This document shows, piece by piece, positions 26,341 to 35,085 of a stretch of DNA of 64,000 nt. Numbering within the stretch: the first letter of the stretch is position 1; each line of letters begins with the position of its first letter. A model generated the notes under the pieces. The model did no database searches and was not told the origin of the DNA. It saw only the letters and a list, made by a program, of their open reading frames with translations. This stretch comes from Nostoc mirabile CHAB5784 (GTDB lineage Bacteria > Cyanobacteriota > Cyanobacteriia > Cyanobacteriales > Nostocaceae), in NCBI RefSeq assembly GCF_020829645.1, contig NZ_JAIVFS010000001.1:310869-374868 (forward strand), read 5' to 3'. A program made the translations under genes and the position numbers.

Positions 26341-26839
26341 AATTCAGGAGTCAGGAATCAGAATGGGCTAAACGCCCCGCTACCGCTAACAGAATGGAAT
26401 TAGCATAGCTTGTCAGTAGTTTACTAACTTCTTCCAGTTTAAGTTTTAATTCCGAAGTCTCACCAGATTCCAAATCATTTGAAAGAATTAGATAATAACG
26501 ACATTCTTCTAAAGAACCTTGTGCAATGTTTAAAAAACGTCCTTTATCTGCTAATCCTTTTTTCTTAAATCCCTCTGCTATATTTGCTGGTACAGAAATT
26601 GCTGCCCGTCTAAATTGAGAGGTAAGCCCATATATTTCTGATTTACGAAAGTGAGCAGTAAATGGGTAGACCAATAAAATAAATTGATGTGCTTTCTGCC
26701 AAACTATCAAATCTTGAAATGTCTTCGCTGGCTGTCTCATTTCTTCTAACTCCTGACTCCTGTACAGACGCGATTAATCGCGTCTCCTGACTCCTGTACA
26801 GACGCGATTAATCGTGTCTCTACTCCTGACTCCTAAATT
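26341..26839. repeat. inverted repeats bracketing the four-helix-bundle gene
   Basis: AATTCAGGAGTCAGGA at 26341-26356 and TCCTGACTCCTAAATT at 26824-26839 are inverted with one mismatch. Between the gene and the right end lie two copies of GTACAGACGCGATTAATCG hairpin repeats (26762 and 26794). Confidence 0.6.
26351..26740 (-). CDS. four-helix-bundle protein (23S rRNA intervening-sequence family)
   Basis: A 129-residue protein with the family pattern FQDLIVWQKAHQF...YPFTAHFRKSEIYGLTSQFRRAAISVPANIAEG...RFLNIAQGSLEECRYYL. Members occur in rRNA intervening sequences, as stand-alone genes, and as accessory proteins of retroelements, and form basic bundles that may bind nucleic acid. Here it sits inside a chemotaxis operon, same strand, bracketed by near-perfect 16-bp inverted repeats (26341-26356, 26824-26839). 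That suggests later insertion as a unit. Confidence 0.88.
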   Translation of the reverse strand: MRQPAKTFQDLIVWQKAHQFILLVYPFTAHFRKSEIYGLTSQFRRAAISVPANIAEGFKKKGLADKGRFLNIAQGSLEECRYYLILSNDLESGETSELKLKLEEVSKLLTSYANSILLAVAGRLAHSDS

Positions 26840-27905
26840 AACCAAGATGTTTAAAAACCATTTTTAGCAATTCTGATTGTGTAAAAGGCTTAGTCAAATA
26901 TCCTGATGATCTGACTATTTTCGCCTTTGCCCTGTCGATAAAGCCTGTTCTACCAGTCACCATAATAATAGGCGTATGTTTAAAAGCTGAATGTTTCCGT
27001 AATAAGGAACATAGCTCGTAGCCATCTAAACTTGGCATCTCAACATCTAGCAAAATCAGATCGGGCTTACTCCGAAGAATTTGCATTAAAGCCTTCACAG
27101 GATCGTTGATCATCACAACTGAAAATGTGTTTTCATCCAAAAAGTGTTTAATGGAATTCAAAACTGTTTGGCTATCGTCAATGCAGGCAATTGTATATAG
27201 TTTTTTACCAGCAGGTAGCTGAGTATTTTTCTTGTTTTCAGGAATATCAAAATTGATTGGTATCGGTAACTTTTGCCCAAGTTTTATTTGCAGTTGTGGC
27301 TGAACTTGAGACGGTTGTATTTTAGACAAAACTTGGGAACTCCCACCAGCCGGAATTGATGACTGGATATTTTGCCGATTTCGTAACTGTTTTTGACAGT
27401 GTTCAACAAGTAACCGCAAATCCAGCCGACAGAACTTTGGTAGTTCATCCAAAGAACTTTCCGGGCTGAATTCATAGTTACCTTCTTTTAAACACAAAAA
27501 TGATTCCAGTACTTCTTTTGCTAATTCGTCTATCAGGCTTGCTGCTTGCACAGAGGTGATATAGTCCTGATTTACTAACCAACAAATAGCTTGGTAATCG
27601 GCATTGGGTATTGATTGGTGTTCATTCTTCGTCTCAAACATCAGCCGCATCTGCACGCGAGTGGCGCTGTTAAGAGCAGGAATTTGCTGGCTCAAACGTC
27701 GCAAGTGACTGTCAAGCCGCTCAAACAGTTTATCTGAATAGGAGGCATAAGTAAGTTTACCGTCCTCTAGATAAATTGACCAAGAAACTATTCCAGTAAA
27801 TATGTTTAAGCACCCTGTAGCACGCCGACTGGTTAATTGTGCCAACAGAGATAGCGGATGTAGTTTCTGGAACAACCTGTAGCTACCTATAGGAGTTGTG
27901 CTCAT
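26838..27905 (-). CDS. PatA-type response regulator (PATAN/DUF4388-like plus receiver)
   Basis: 355 residues. The N-terminal part (LFQKLHPLSLLAQLTSRRATGCLNIF...VSWSIYLEDGKLTYASYS) matches the PATAN/DUF4388 module. The C-terminal receiver has ACIDDSQTVL, phospho-acceptor Asp287 in LILLDVEMPSLDG and Lys in YLTKPFT. In PixG and PilG of Synechocystis, and PatA of Anabaena, such proteins control pilus motility or heterocyst pattern. As the first gene of the operon its ATG at 27905 should follow the operon promoter in 27906-28070. Confidence 0.9.
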   Translation of the reverse strand: MSTTPIGSYRLFQKLHPLSLLAQLTSRRATGCLNIFTGIVSWSIYLEDGKLTYASYSDKLFERLDSHLRRLSQQIPALNSATRVQMRLMFETKNEHQSIPNADYQAICWLVNQDYITSVQAASLIDELAKEVLESFLCLKEGNYEFSPESSLDELPKFCRLDLRLLVEHCQKQLRNRQNIQSSIPAGGSSQVLSKIQPSQVQPQLQIKLGQKLPIPINFDIPENKKNTQLPAGKKLYTIACIDDSQTVLNSIKHFLDENTFSVVMINDPVKALMQILRSKPDLILLDVEMPSLDGYELCSLLRKHSAFKHTPIIMVTGRTGFIDRAKAKIVRSSGYLTKPFTQSELLKMVFKHLG

Positions 27906-28076
27906 TTTGCTTTTACTTCAGCTAAATTCGATACGTGTAAGCTAAATTCGTACAGAGTTATTCCACAATTTAAATCAAATAAAAAGCATCAAACTTTTGC
28001 ATTTTCAAGTACATCAGTTGATATCTAGACTTGGTGGTGAAACTCAACGAAAACAGCGTCATTTTCAAATGATCGA

Positions 28077-28128
28077 ATCTCAGTAACAGGAAGTAAAATA
28101 TTATTAATTTACTTCCTGTTACTGAGAT
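28077..28128. repeat. perfect 21-bp inverted repeat
   Basis: ATCTCAGTAACAGGAAGTAAA at 28077-28097 (21 bases, here cited as one arm) is perfectly complementary to 28108-28128, with a 10-base loop. It could form a strong hairpin about 170 bp upstream of the PatA-type gene. Confidence 0.8.
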
Positions 28129-28172
28129 TTACAGACTTTTTGGACAATAAGACATAAAAATGTCAAGACTAG

Positions 28173-28380
28173 ATGAAGCCACTTTCCATTGAGTAACCCC
28201 AATCTGACTACAGGAATAATACTGATTTTGTAGATAGTAATATATTTGAACTTCTGTATTTACACTTAAGTAAACTCTATTTTTTAAGCAGATAGGACTA
28301 ATGAAGCCACTTTGCATCGAGTAACTTCAACTTGACCACAGTAATAATACTGGTTTATTGATAATAATAAATTGATTTTT
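28173..28380. repeat. two imperfect 80-bp direct repeats, 128 bp apart
   Basis: Both units begin ATGAAGCCACTTT (28173 and 28301) and continue with the shared pattern GAGTAAC...TGAC-ACAG-AATAATACTG. No coding potential is convincing. Together with the hairpin at 28077 this fills the region upstream of the chemotaxis operon. Confidence 0.6.
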
Positions 28381-28396
28381 TATATGTTTTAGTTTC

Positions 28397-29058
28397 ATGA
28401 ACAAAGATATAGGACTTACGCAAAATATCTCTTAAACTCTCATTTCTCCGTGTCGCGCCAGTTGCTTCTCCCTTGGCGCTAGCCTCTCCCTTTGGGAGAA
28501 GGGGAGACGCTGCGCGAACAAATCTCTTAACCGCAAGGGCGCACTGGCCTCTCTGCGTCTGGAGCGGTAGCCTGCGGCAAGCCGCTTTGCGTCCAATACG
28601 GTTCGGTTAAGAATATTTGTAGGTTGGGTTGAACGAAGTGAAACCCAACAAACCCAACATATTGTAGGGTTTCGTTCCTCAACCCAACCTACACTACACA
28701 TTTTCATTTTTTGGGCTTAACCGAACCGCATTGGCTCCGTGTCTACGTTATTCCGTAAATCGTGCGTAAGTCCAAAGATAGTATGTCTTATTTCACTGTT
28801 CATACCTCGGTGGATGCTGCAGAAGCCTTATCAGCACAAAAAACTAAGAGTATCCGCAGCCCTGCCTGGAGGGGGACATGCGTAATATTTATGAAAAGTT
28901 GGGCAATTGCTGTTGTTTTAGTAGGAACTGACCGTTTAAAAGCAGTAATTAAGCGAGATGAACAAGTTTATAACCGCTTTCGGGCTTGTCATCGTTTCGG
29001 GAAGTTGCCAGGGAAGAAGTTCCAGGATACTGTACAAACCTGGGAAATAAGGTTTTAA
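28397..29058 (+). pseudogene. unrecognised ORF disrupted at its 5' end by a MITE
   Basis: If the 28410-28772 element and one CAAAGATA copy are removed, an ATG at 28397 joins MNKD to SMSYFTVHTSVDAAEALSAQ and runs to a stop at 29056. The 3' part looks frameshifted, as codons in another frame continue to about 29130 (KDILQILTSATEGYIGQL). I do not recognise the product. With the element in place only a GTG supplied by the repeat (28762) could start it. Probably a dead gene. Confidence 0.4.
28410..28772. mobile_element. inverted-repeat element (family C, copy 2) with nested family B copy 3
   Basis: Ends TAGGACTTACGCA and TGCGTAAGTC are inverted. The 8-bp direct repeat CAAAGATA flanks it (28402-28409, 28773-28780). 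Inside, 28594-28733 is a family B element with ends CAATACGGTTCGGTTAAG / CTTAACCGAACCGCATTG. The rest consists of other dispersed repeats. Further family C copies are 18298-18460 and 56250-56457. Confidence 0.7.
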
Positions 29059-29302
29059 AGTTGCCATTGCCTAACAAAGATATTCTGCAGATTTTGACTT
29101 CGGCAACAGAAGGTTACATTGGTCAGCTATAGCAATCCTTGCAGGAGTCGTGAAAAATATAGATAAGGAAACGAACCGCCTTCTCTACGAGAGGCTTTGC
29201 CAACGCGCAGCGTCTCGTTAGAGAAGAACGCAAAGATAAGAGAGAAAAAAGAGATATATAATTAATTTTCACAAATGATTTAGGATTGCTATATAAGCTA
29301 TT

Positions 29303-30769
29303 CTAAAATTTAGGATATGGAGAACGAACAATTTTTCTTACCTTACCATCGCTCTTAGAGGTTACATAAATTTCCCCCTCTTCGTCTACCCCAAACCTGA
29401 CATCAGAACGTCTACTACCAATGATTTCTAGAAAAGAACCTTCTTTTTGACCATCAAACAGTCTAAGTTCTTTAATCTTTGCCTGTTTACCATTAACAAG
29501 TTCATCTACAGGTACATGAAAAAAACGTCCATCGTTGGCAAAATCAGCAAAAATATACTGACCTACTAATTCAGGAATGGCTCTACCTCTATAAACATAA
29601 CCGCCTGCGATCGCAACTGCATAATAACCCTGCCAATCAGCAGGTAAATCATGGTCATATTGAGCAACCGGATATGTGTAACCATACTTGGCATCATCTT
29701 CTGGTAAAGGAAATAGAACATTCTCATTCTTTTCATTTATCACCCACCTTCCCTCACGATTCCCCCATCCGTAGTTAGCGCCTTTGCTCCCAAGATTGAT
29801 TTCTTCAATCAAAGCTTGACCGATATCAACAATTAACATCTTGCCTTGGCCACCTGTATCCCAACTAAAACGATGGGGATTACGTAACCCATAAGCCCAA
29901 ATTTCCCCTAAAGTTTTGCGGTTGTTATCCCGAGCAAAAGGATTATTTTTAGGGATGCCATACTTACCGTTAGCGCTGTTCCTACCAAAAGGATTTATAC
30001 GCAGAATTTTTCCTAGAGGTGTACTCAGGTCTTGTCCATTATCTAGAGGATCTGTATTGCTGACAGGAAAGCCGTCACTTCCTCCGTCTGCTGTAGCAAT
30101 GTACAACATTCCATAATCAACATCTCTAGGTTTAGCATTAGGATTAAAGCCCAATTGCCCGACATTATGGTCTGGATATGGCTGTTCAATCCGCAGAATT
30201 TCTCGAAAAGTTCCAGAAAAAGTATTAGCAGCAGGATTAGTAGTTTTCCATTCTAGAACTACGTCATGGTGAGAACTTTCGATGATTTTACCTGCCCTAT
30301 CAATAATTTTTTTTCTCACAGGAAAATCAGGAATGGAGTTATTTTTGTCTTCACTGTGTACAGTATAAAAAATTCCATTTTGCCTAAATTCTGGATGGAA
30401 AGCGAAATAAGAGAAACCTTGTTGAGAGCTTTTATCACTAAAGCTTAAGTATAGTAATCGCTGTAAATCCATGTAAACTGAGGCTTGATTATTATTAATT
30501 ACATAGAGTTTGCCACGCATATCATTGACGAATAACCTGCCGCTACCATCACCTGTATTGGCTAACATATTTAATCTTGCGATTCTCTCTTGACTTGGCG
30601 CTATACCGCTTTTGGGTATTTGCACAACTTCTTGTATACCTACGGAAATATGTGATTTTTCAATCTTTTCAAGAATGGGGTCTGTAATTTGAGCCGAAGA
30701 AATATTAGAAAACACTAAGTTGAAAACCAAGGCTATGCAGATACCAACTAAAAGGTATAATTTTTTCAT
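29303..30769 (-). CDS. PQQ-dependent sugar dehydrogenase (soluble glucose dehydrogenase family)
   Basis: 488 residues with a signal peptide (MKKLYLLVGICIALVFNLVF, cleavage near SSA-QI). The beta-propeller shows GSGRLFVNDMRGKLYVI, YPDHNVGQLGFNP with His201 where the family has its catalytic base, LGKILRINPFG, and LRNPHRFSWDTGG. EEINLGSKGANYGWGNREG is typical of the GDH-B/Asd family. Such enzymes oxidise aldoses to lactones in the periplasm with pyrroloquinoline quinone. It is divergently paired, only 28 bp away, with a mutarotase-lactonase fusion, so glucose oxidation is a coherent guess. Whether the organism makes or imports PQQ cannot be seen. Confidence 0.85.
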   Translation of the reverse strand: MKKLYLLVGICIALVFNLVFSNISSAQITDPILEKIEKSHISVGIQEVVQIPKSGIAPSQERIARLNMLANTGDGSGRLFVNDMRGKLYVINNNQASVYMDLQRLLYLSFSDKSSQQGFSYFAFHPEFRQNGIFYTVHSEDKNNSIPDFPVRKKIIDRAGKIIESSHHDVVLEWKTTNPAANTFSGTFREILRIEQPYPDHNVGQLGFNPNAKPRDVDYGMLYIATADGGSDGFPVSNTDPLDNGQDLSTPLGKILRINPFGRNSANGKYGIPKNNPFARDNNRKTLGEIWAYGLRNPHRFSWDTGGQGKMLIVDIGQALIEEINLGSKGANYGWGNREGRWVINEKNENVLFPLPEDDAKYGYTYPVAQYDHDLPADWQGYYAVAIAGGYVYRGRAIPELVGQYIFADFANDGRFFHVPVDELVNGKQAKIKELRLFDGQKEGSFLEIIGSRRSDVRFGVDEEGEIYVTSKSDGKVRKIVRSPYPKF

Positions 30770-30797
30770 TATCTCAGTTATAAATAGGTTTTAGTTT

Positions 30798-32897
30798 ATG
30801 CAATCTAGGTTTATGAAGAATATAAAACTAGCCTCAATTCCCATAACTATGGGGATCAGTATTATCTTGATGAGTATTTTGTACCCTTGTCAAGGGGAAA
30901 TAGCTAAGACTAAAGCAGTATCCTTAGACACAGGCGATGTACGCGTTAAAGATTCGGATCAGCAGAATGCAAGTATAACTGTTACTGAATGGGGTAAGGC
31001 TGAAAATGGTCAATTAGTAAACCTTTTTACCTTGACTAATGCTAATGGACTAGTAGCTAAAATAACAAACTATGGCGCAATTCTTACAGAATTAAGAGTT
31101 CCGGATCGTCAGGGTAAATTAGACGATGTAGTATTGGGATTCGATACTCTAGAGGCTTATAAACAGGTTAATCGCTATTCATATTTTGGTGCGATCGTTG
31201 GGCGAGTTGCCAACCGTATTGCCAATGGCAAGTTTACTCTTGATGGTAAAGAATATACTCTAGCTACTAATGCAGGTTTACATCATCTTCACGGTGGTAA
31301 AAAGGGTTTTGATCAAGTAGTTTGGCAAGCCGAACCAATCACAAGCCCGACTGGAGCAACATTGAAATTGACATATTTAAGTGTTGATGGAGAGGAAGAC
31401 TATCCTGGTAATTTAACAGTAACAGTAACTTATACGTTAACCAATAATAACGAATTTAAAATGGAGATGACTGCCACTACAGATAAGCCTACACCAGTCA
31501 ATTTGACAAACCACTCTTACTGGAATTTGGCTGGTCATGCTTCTGGTAGCATACTAGGACATCAATTATTAATTAATGCAGATAAATATACACCAAATAA
31601 TACCCAAAAAATCCCTACAGGAGAGATTAAATTAGTTCAAAATACCCCCTATGACTTTACCCAACCCAAGTTAATTAATGATGGCATTAAACAACTTGAG
31701 AACGATAAACCCAGTTATGACATCAACTATGTACTCAACGGGAAACCCGGACAAATAAAACTCGCTGCAAAAGTGGATGAACTATTCTCTGGTCGAGTCA
31801 TGGAGGTTTATACAACTAAACCAGGAATGCAGCTTTACACTGGTTACTTGCAGAATTTGAAAACTCAGGGGAAAGGTGGAGTTAACTATCAGGGATATGC
31901 TGGCTTATGCCTAGAAACCCAATACTTTCCCAATTCAGTTAATCAACCCAACTTTCCTACAACTATCTTGCGTCCTGGTCAAATTTATCGTCACATTACC
32001 ACACATAAGTTTTATACAAAACAGGATAGTTTACAAAGCATTATTGAGAAGAATACTCAAGTTGAGAAAATTGCTATAAATTTTAAATTTACAGAGGGGC
32101 CGCTTTGGCATCCAAATGGTTTTCTACTTTTAAGTGATATTCCTGCCAATACAATTTATCAATGGCAACCTAATCAAAAATTGCAGATTTTCCGCCATCC
32201 TTCTGGTAATGCTAATGGCAACACCTTTGACCTTCAAGGGCATTTAATTACTGCTGAACACAGTAACCGTCGTGTATCTCGTACAGAAAAAAATGGCAAA
32301 TTAGCCGCACTTGTTAGTCATTACCAAGGAAAACGACTTAATAGCCCAAACGATTTAGTAGTGAAATCAGATGGAAGTATCTACTTCACAGATCCACCCT
32401 ATGGTATTAAACCACAACAAAAAGAATTAGGTTTTTATGGTGTTTATCGTCTGACATCAGATGGGAAATTAACTCTATTAGCTAAAGATTTTGTCCGTCC
32501 CAATGGCATCGCCTTTTCTCCTGATGAAACCAAACTATATGTCAATGATTCTGAAACAGGCGATATCCGTGTCTTTGATGTTAATTCCGATGGTCTTTTG
32601 AAAAATGCACGTATTTTTGCCCAACAAAAATATCCTGGTAAGGAAGGAGTTCCAGATGGAATAAAAGTAGATATCAAAGGGAATGTTTATAGTACGGGGC
32701 CTGGAGGAGTTTGGGTTTTCTCACCTGCGGGCAATCTACTAGGTATTATTGAAGTCCCAGAAGTTCCAGCTAACTTGGCGTGGGGAGACAATGATTATAA
32801 AACTTTGTACATCACGGCGAGAAATAGCTTGTATCGTATCCGCCTTAAAAACCCAGGTGTTATACCAGGAAAGAGTTTCGCGCTGCGTAGTTGGTAA
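30798..32897 (+). CDS. aldose 1-epimerase fused to SMP-30/gluconolactonase
   Basis: 699 residues with two enzyme domains. An N-terminal hydrophobic export segment (about 11-30) may start at the ATG at 30798 or at 30813. Residues about 62-405 are galactose mutarotase: HHLHGG (His165), NLTNHSYWN (His239, catalytic acid) and GLCLETQYFPNS (Glu373, catalytic base). Residues about 420-699 are SMP-30/gluconolactonase: FTEGPLWHP (Glu433), NSPNDLVV (Asn518), RPNGIAFSPD and YVNDSETG (Asp584), the metal and catalytic ligands. Mutarotation of the sugar followed by lactone hydrolysis brackets the reaction of the divergent dehydrogenase. Both domains look complete. Confidence 0.9.
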   Translation: MQSRFMKNIKLASIPITMGISIILMSILYPCQGEIAKTKAVSLDTGDVRVKDSDQQNASITVTEWGKAENGQLVNLFTLTNANGLVAKITNYGAILTELRVPDRQGKLDDVVLGFDTLEAYKQVNRYSYFGAIVGRVANRIANGKFTLDGKEYTLATNAGLHHLHGGKKGFDQVVWQAEPITSPTGATLKLTYLSVDGEEDYPGNLTVTVTYTLTNNNEFKMEMTATTDKPTPVNLTNHSYWNLAGHASGSILGHQLLINADKYTPNNTQKIPTGEIKLVQNTPYDFTQPKLINDGIKQLENDKPSYDINYVLNGKPGQIKLAAKVDELFSGRVMEVYTTKPGMQLYTGYLQNLKTQGKGGVNYQGYAGLCLETQYFPNSVNQPNFPTTILRPGQIYRHITTHKFYTKQDSLQSIIEKNTQVEKIAINFKFTEGPLWHPNGFLLLSDIPANTIYQWQPNQKLQIFRHPSGNANGNTFDLQGHLITAEHSNRRVSRTEKNGKLAALVSHYQGKRLNSPNDLVVKSDGSIYFTDPPYGIKPQQKELGFYGVYRLTSDGKLTLLAKDFVRPNGIAFSPDETKLYVNDSETGDIRVFDVNSDGLLKNARIFAQQKYPGKEGVPDGIKVDIKGNVYSTGPGGVWVFSPAGNLLGIIEVPEVPANLAWGDNDYKTLYITARNSLYRIRLKNPGVIPGKSFALRSW

Positions 32898-33037
32898 AAT
32901 GAGCGTAGAAAATTGGCAAAATAAAGAATCTACAAAAAATATAATTAAATAATTCGTAATTCGTAATTCGTAATTCGTAATGACGCTCTCTACGAGACGC
33001 TGCGCGAACGCGGACTCGCTAACGCTGCGCTAACGTA

Positions 33038-33124
33038 AATTTTGTTTTGTAATGGGGATTTAACCCCAACACAAAACTTGCTTTTTTATTGAACCGGGGG
33101 ACTTAAACCCACGGAACTAGTTAA
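33038..33124 (-). repeat. 87-bp two-hairpin repeat, copy 3 (inverted)
   Basis: The reverse complement is identical at all 87 positions to copies 1 and 2. On its tail side (32945-32985) it is followed, as in the other copies, by an ATTCGTA heptamer array ending in TTAAATAATT. The stretch between (32985-33037) contains CTCTACGAGACGCTGCG-type repeats. Confidence 0.9.
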
Positions 33125-33178
33125 AAATTATCATAAACACATTATGTTTTGTAAAAAATAATGTGTTTATGATAATTT
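33125..33178. repeat. perfect 20-bp inverted repeat
   Basis: AAATTATCATAAACACATTA (33125-33144) pairs perfectly with 33159-33178 across a 14-base AT-rich loop. It directly abuts the 87-bp repeat. It could terminate transcription on either strand or be an element end. Confidence 0.8.
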
Positions 33179-33297
33179 AATTTATCGCGTGATTAAGGTG
33201 TTTGTCTCAATGACAATAATCTGTCACCGACGAAAAACAATTAGTCACTGCACAGTATAACTACCAGCCTAGATAAGGCAATTCAATTTATTAAAAA

Positions 33298-33379
33298 TGC
33301 GGATGAAAGGACTTGAACCTTCACTCCTTTCGGAACTAGAACCTAAATCTAGCGCGTCTGCCAATTCCGCCACATCCGC
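33298..33379 (-). tRNA. tRNA-Leu (anticodon TAG)
   Basis: The reverse complement gives an 82-nt class II tRNA. The acceptor is GCGGATG/CATCCGC with discriminator A. The D arm is GGCGGAATTGGCAGACGC. The anticodon arm CTAGA-TTTAGGT-TCTAG carries TAG. A variable arm follows (TTCCGAAAGGAG), then the T arm with GGTTCAAGTCC. Confidence 0.96.
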
Positions 33380-33594
33380 ATCAGTTTACTATCATACCAT
33401 GAGAAATTATTTTTGGGAATAGGGAGTGGGGGATGAGGAAGCAGGGGAGCAGGGAGCAGGGAGCAGGGAGCAAGGGAGAAAAGTTTTCCTTCTGCCCCCC
33501 GCACCCCGCCCCTCTGCCTCTTTTCAATGCCCACTTGCCCTGAGCGAACGCGAGTGCGTCTCGTAGAGAAGCCGAAGGGATGCCCAATGCCCAA

Positions 33595-34782
33595 TTACAT
33601 GACCGCAACACGAGGCAGACGATGCTTAAACCCACAAAGAATTTCCCAGGAAATAGTGTTTAGTTGTTCTGCCCAATCGTCTGCTGAAATTTGTTCTTTT
33701 CCCTGTTCCCCTAGCAAGGTGACTACTTCCCCTTCTTGGATATTGGGTATGGCGCTCACATCTAGCATCAACTGATCCATTGTAATTGCCCCGATTTGCG
33801 AAACTCGCTGACCGCGAATTAACACCTGCATTTTGTTGGAAAGATTACGAGGCACACCGTCAGCATAGCCAATTCCGACGACGGCGAGGCAAAGTTCACG
33901 CGGGGCAATAAATTGATGCCCGTAGCTAACAGCTGTTCCTGCGGCAATTGTTTTAACTTGGGTAACTCTTGCCTTAAGTTGCAAAACCGGCTTGAGATCG
34001 ATCGCATTTTGTAAATGCAGCGCTGGGTAGAGTCCGTAAACAGCTAAACCTACTCGCACAATGTCATAATGTAATCCCGGATCTGTCAGTGCAGCCGCAG
34101 AGTTTGCCAAGTGCAAGCAAGGTGGTTCAATTCCCATTGCTTTGATTTGAGCGATCGCTTCCTCAAATCGTCTATGCTGTTCTTCCATTGCCGTAGTATC
34201 AGGATCATCTGCTGTTGCCAAATGAGAATAAATACTGGCAATAGATAGATGTGGTAAGCGCTGTACTAATCGCACAAATTCACCAGCTTGCTGCCAATTA
34301 GTTCCCAACCTAGACATTCCTGTGTCTAATTTGATGTGTACGGGCACTGGAGAATCATGATTCATGGATTCTAGGATATCGGAAAATACTAAAGCTTGTT
34401 TAGGGCTACAGAGTGTGGGCTGAAGTTTCCAATGTGCGATCGCATGAATCTGCTCTGGTGTATGAGTTGCCCCTAAAATCAAAATGGGCGCTTGAATCCC
34501 CCCTTCTCGCAATTCAATAGCTTCTGGAACTGTAGCGACTCCCAGCCAACTCGCTCCCGATTGGATTGCAGTTTGGGCGACTGTTACCGCCCCATGTCCA
34601 TAGGCATCAGCTTTTACTACTGCCATCAACTCAGTATGCGGCGATAAAAACTGCACCAATTGCTGTATATTGTACGACAACGCTCCTAAATCAATTTCTA
34701 CCCAAGCTCGTTGCGAAAACCACGCGTAGGTGTCGCACTGCTGATTAGGAACTACACCAGGGATTTGTTTACGACTTAACAT
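33595..34782 (-). CDS. alr: alanine racemase
   Basis: 395 residues. A PLP enzyme that makes D-alanine for peptidoglycan. The N-terminal barrel starts RAWVEIDLGALSYN, and the PLP lysine is Lys57 in VVKADAYGHGA. SRLGTNW, HLANSAAAL and VRVGLAVYGL are family blocks. The second catalytic residue, Tyr, lies in AVSYGHQFIAP. The C-terminus CGFKHRLPRV is complete. About 20 residues precede the conserved start, slightly more than in Escherichia coli Alr. It is separated from the tRNA by repeat sequence. Confidence 0.96.
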   Translation of the reverse strand: MLSRKQIPGVVPNQQCDTYAWFSQRAWVEIDLGALSYNIQQLVQFLSPHTELMAVVKADAYGHGAVTVAQTAIQSGASWLGVATVPEAIELREGGIQAPILILGATHTPEQIHAIAHWKLQPTLCSPKQALVFSDILESMNHDSPVPVHIKLDTGMSRLGTNWQQAGEFVRLVQRLPHLSIASIYSHLATADDPDTTAMEEQHRRFEEAIAQIKAMGIEPPCLHLANSAAALTDPGLHYDIVRVGLAVYGLYPALHLQNAIDLKPVLQLKARVTQVKTIAAGTAVSYGHQFIAPRELCLAVVGIGYADGVPRNLSNKMQVLIRGQRVSQIGAITMDQLMLDVSAIPNIQEGEVVTLLGEQGKEQISADDWAEQLNTISWEILCGFKHRLPRVAVM

Positions 34783-35085
34783 TTGTACTGACTCCTATCC
34801 CACCACGGCTAAACTTCCAAGTTATCTATACACGCTTACTAAAGCGAGATCAGATTAAATAGGAAGTGTAACCTTCATATTGGAATTGATACAAGATGTT
34901 GCAGTAGTAAAGTAAAAGTTAAGATTTATAACTTGCGAGCAAAGCCAGAGACGCTCCTCACTTCTCAACTTCTAACTCATAACTTAATTGCCGAATTATC
35001 CCGAAAGTATAATTTATTCTCATCTCCCTAGCAGGATGTATTTGTGTTAACATTTATGTAAAGCTAATACCCTGAGCGCAGATAA
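34783..35085. other. divergent intergenic region between alr and an HNH gene
   Basis: Should contain both promoters. No repeat array or strong hairpin was found. There is an AT-rich stretch at 34990-35080 before the HNH start. Confidence 0.5.

Noticed and set aside
33349..33635. Two minus-strand ORFs between alr and tRNA-Leu
   Set aside because: Overlap the tRNA gene and GGGAGCAGGG repeat sequence.
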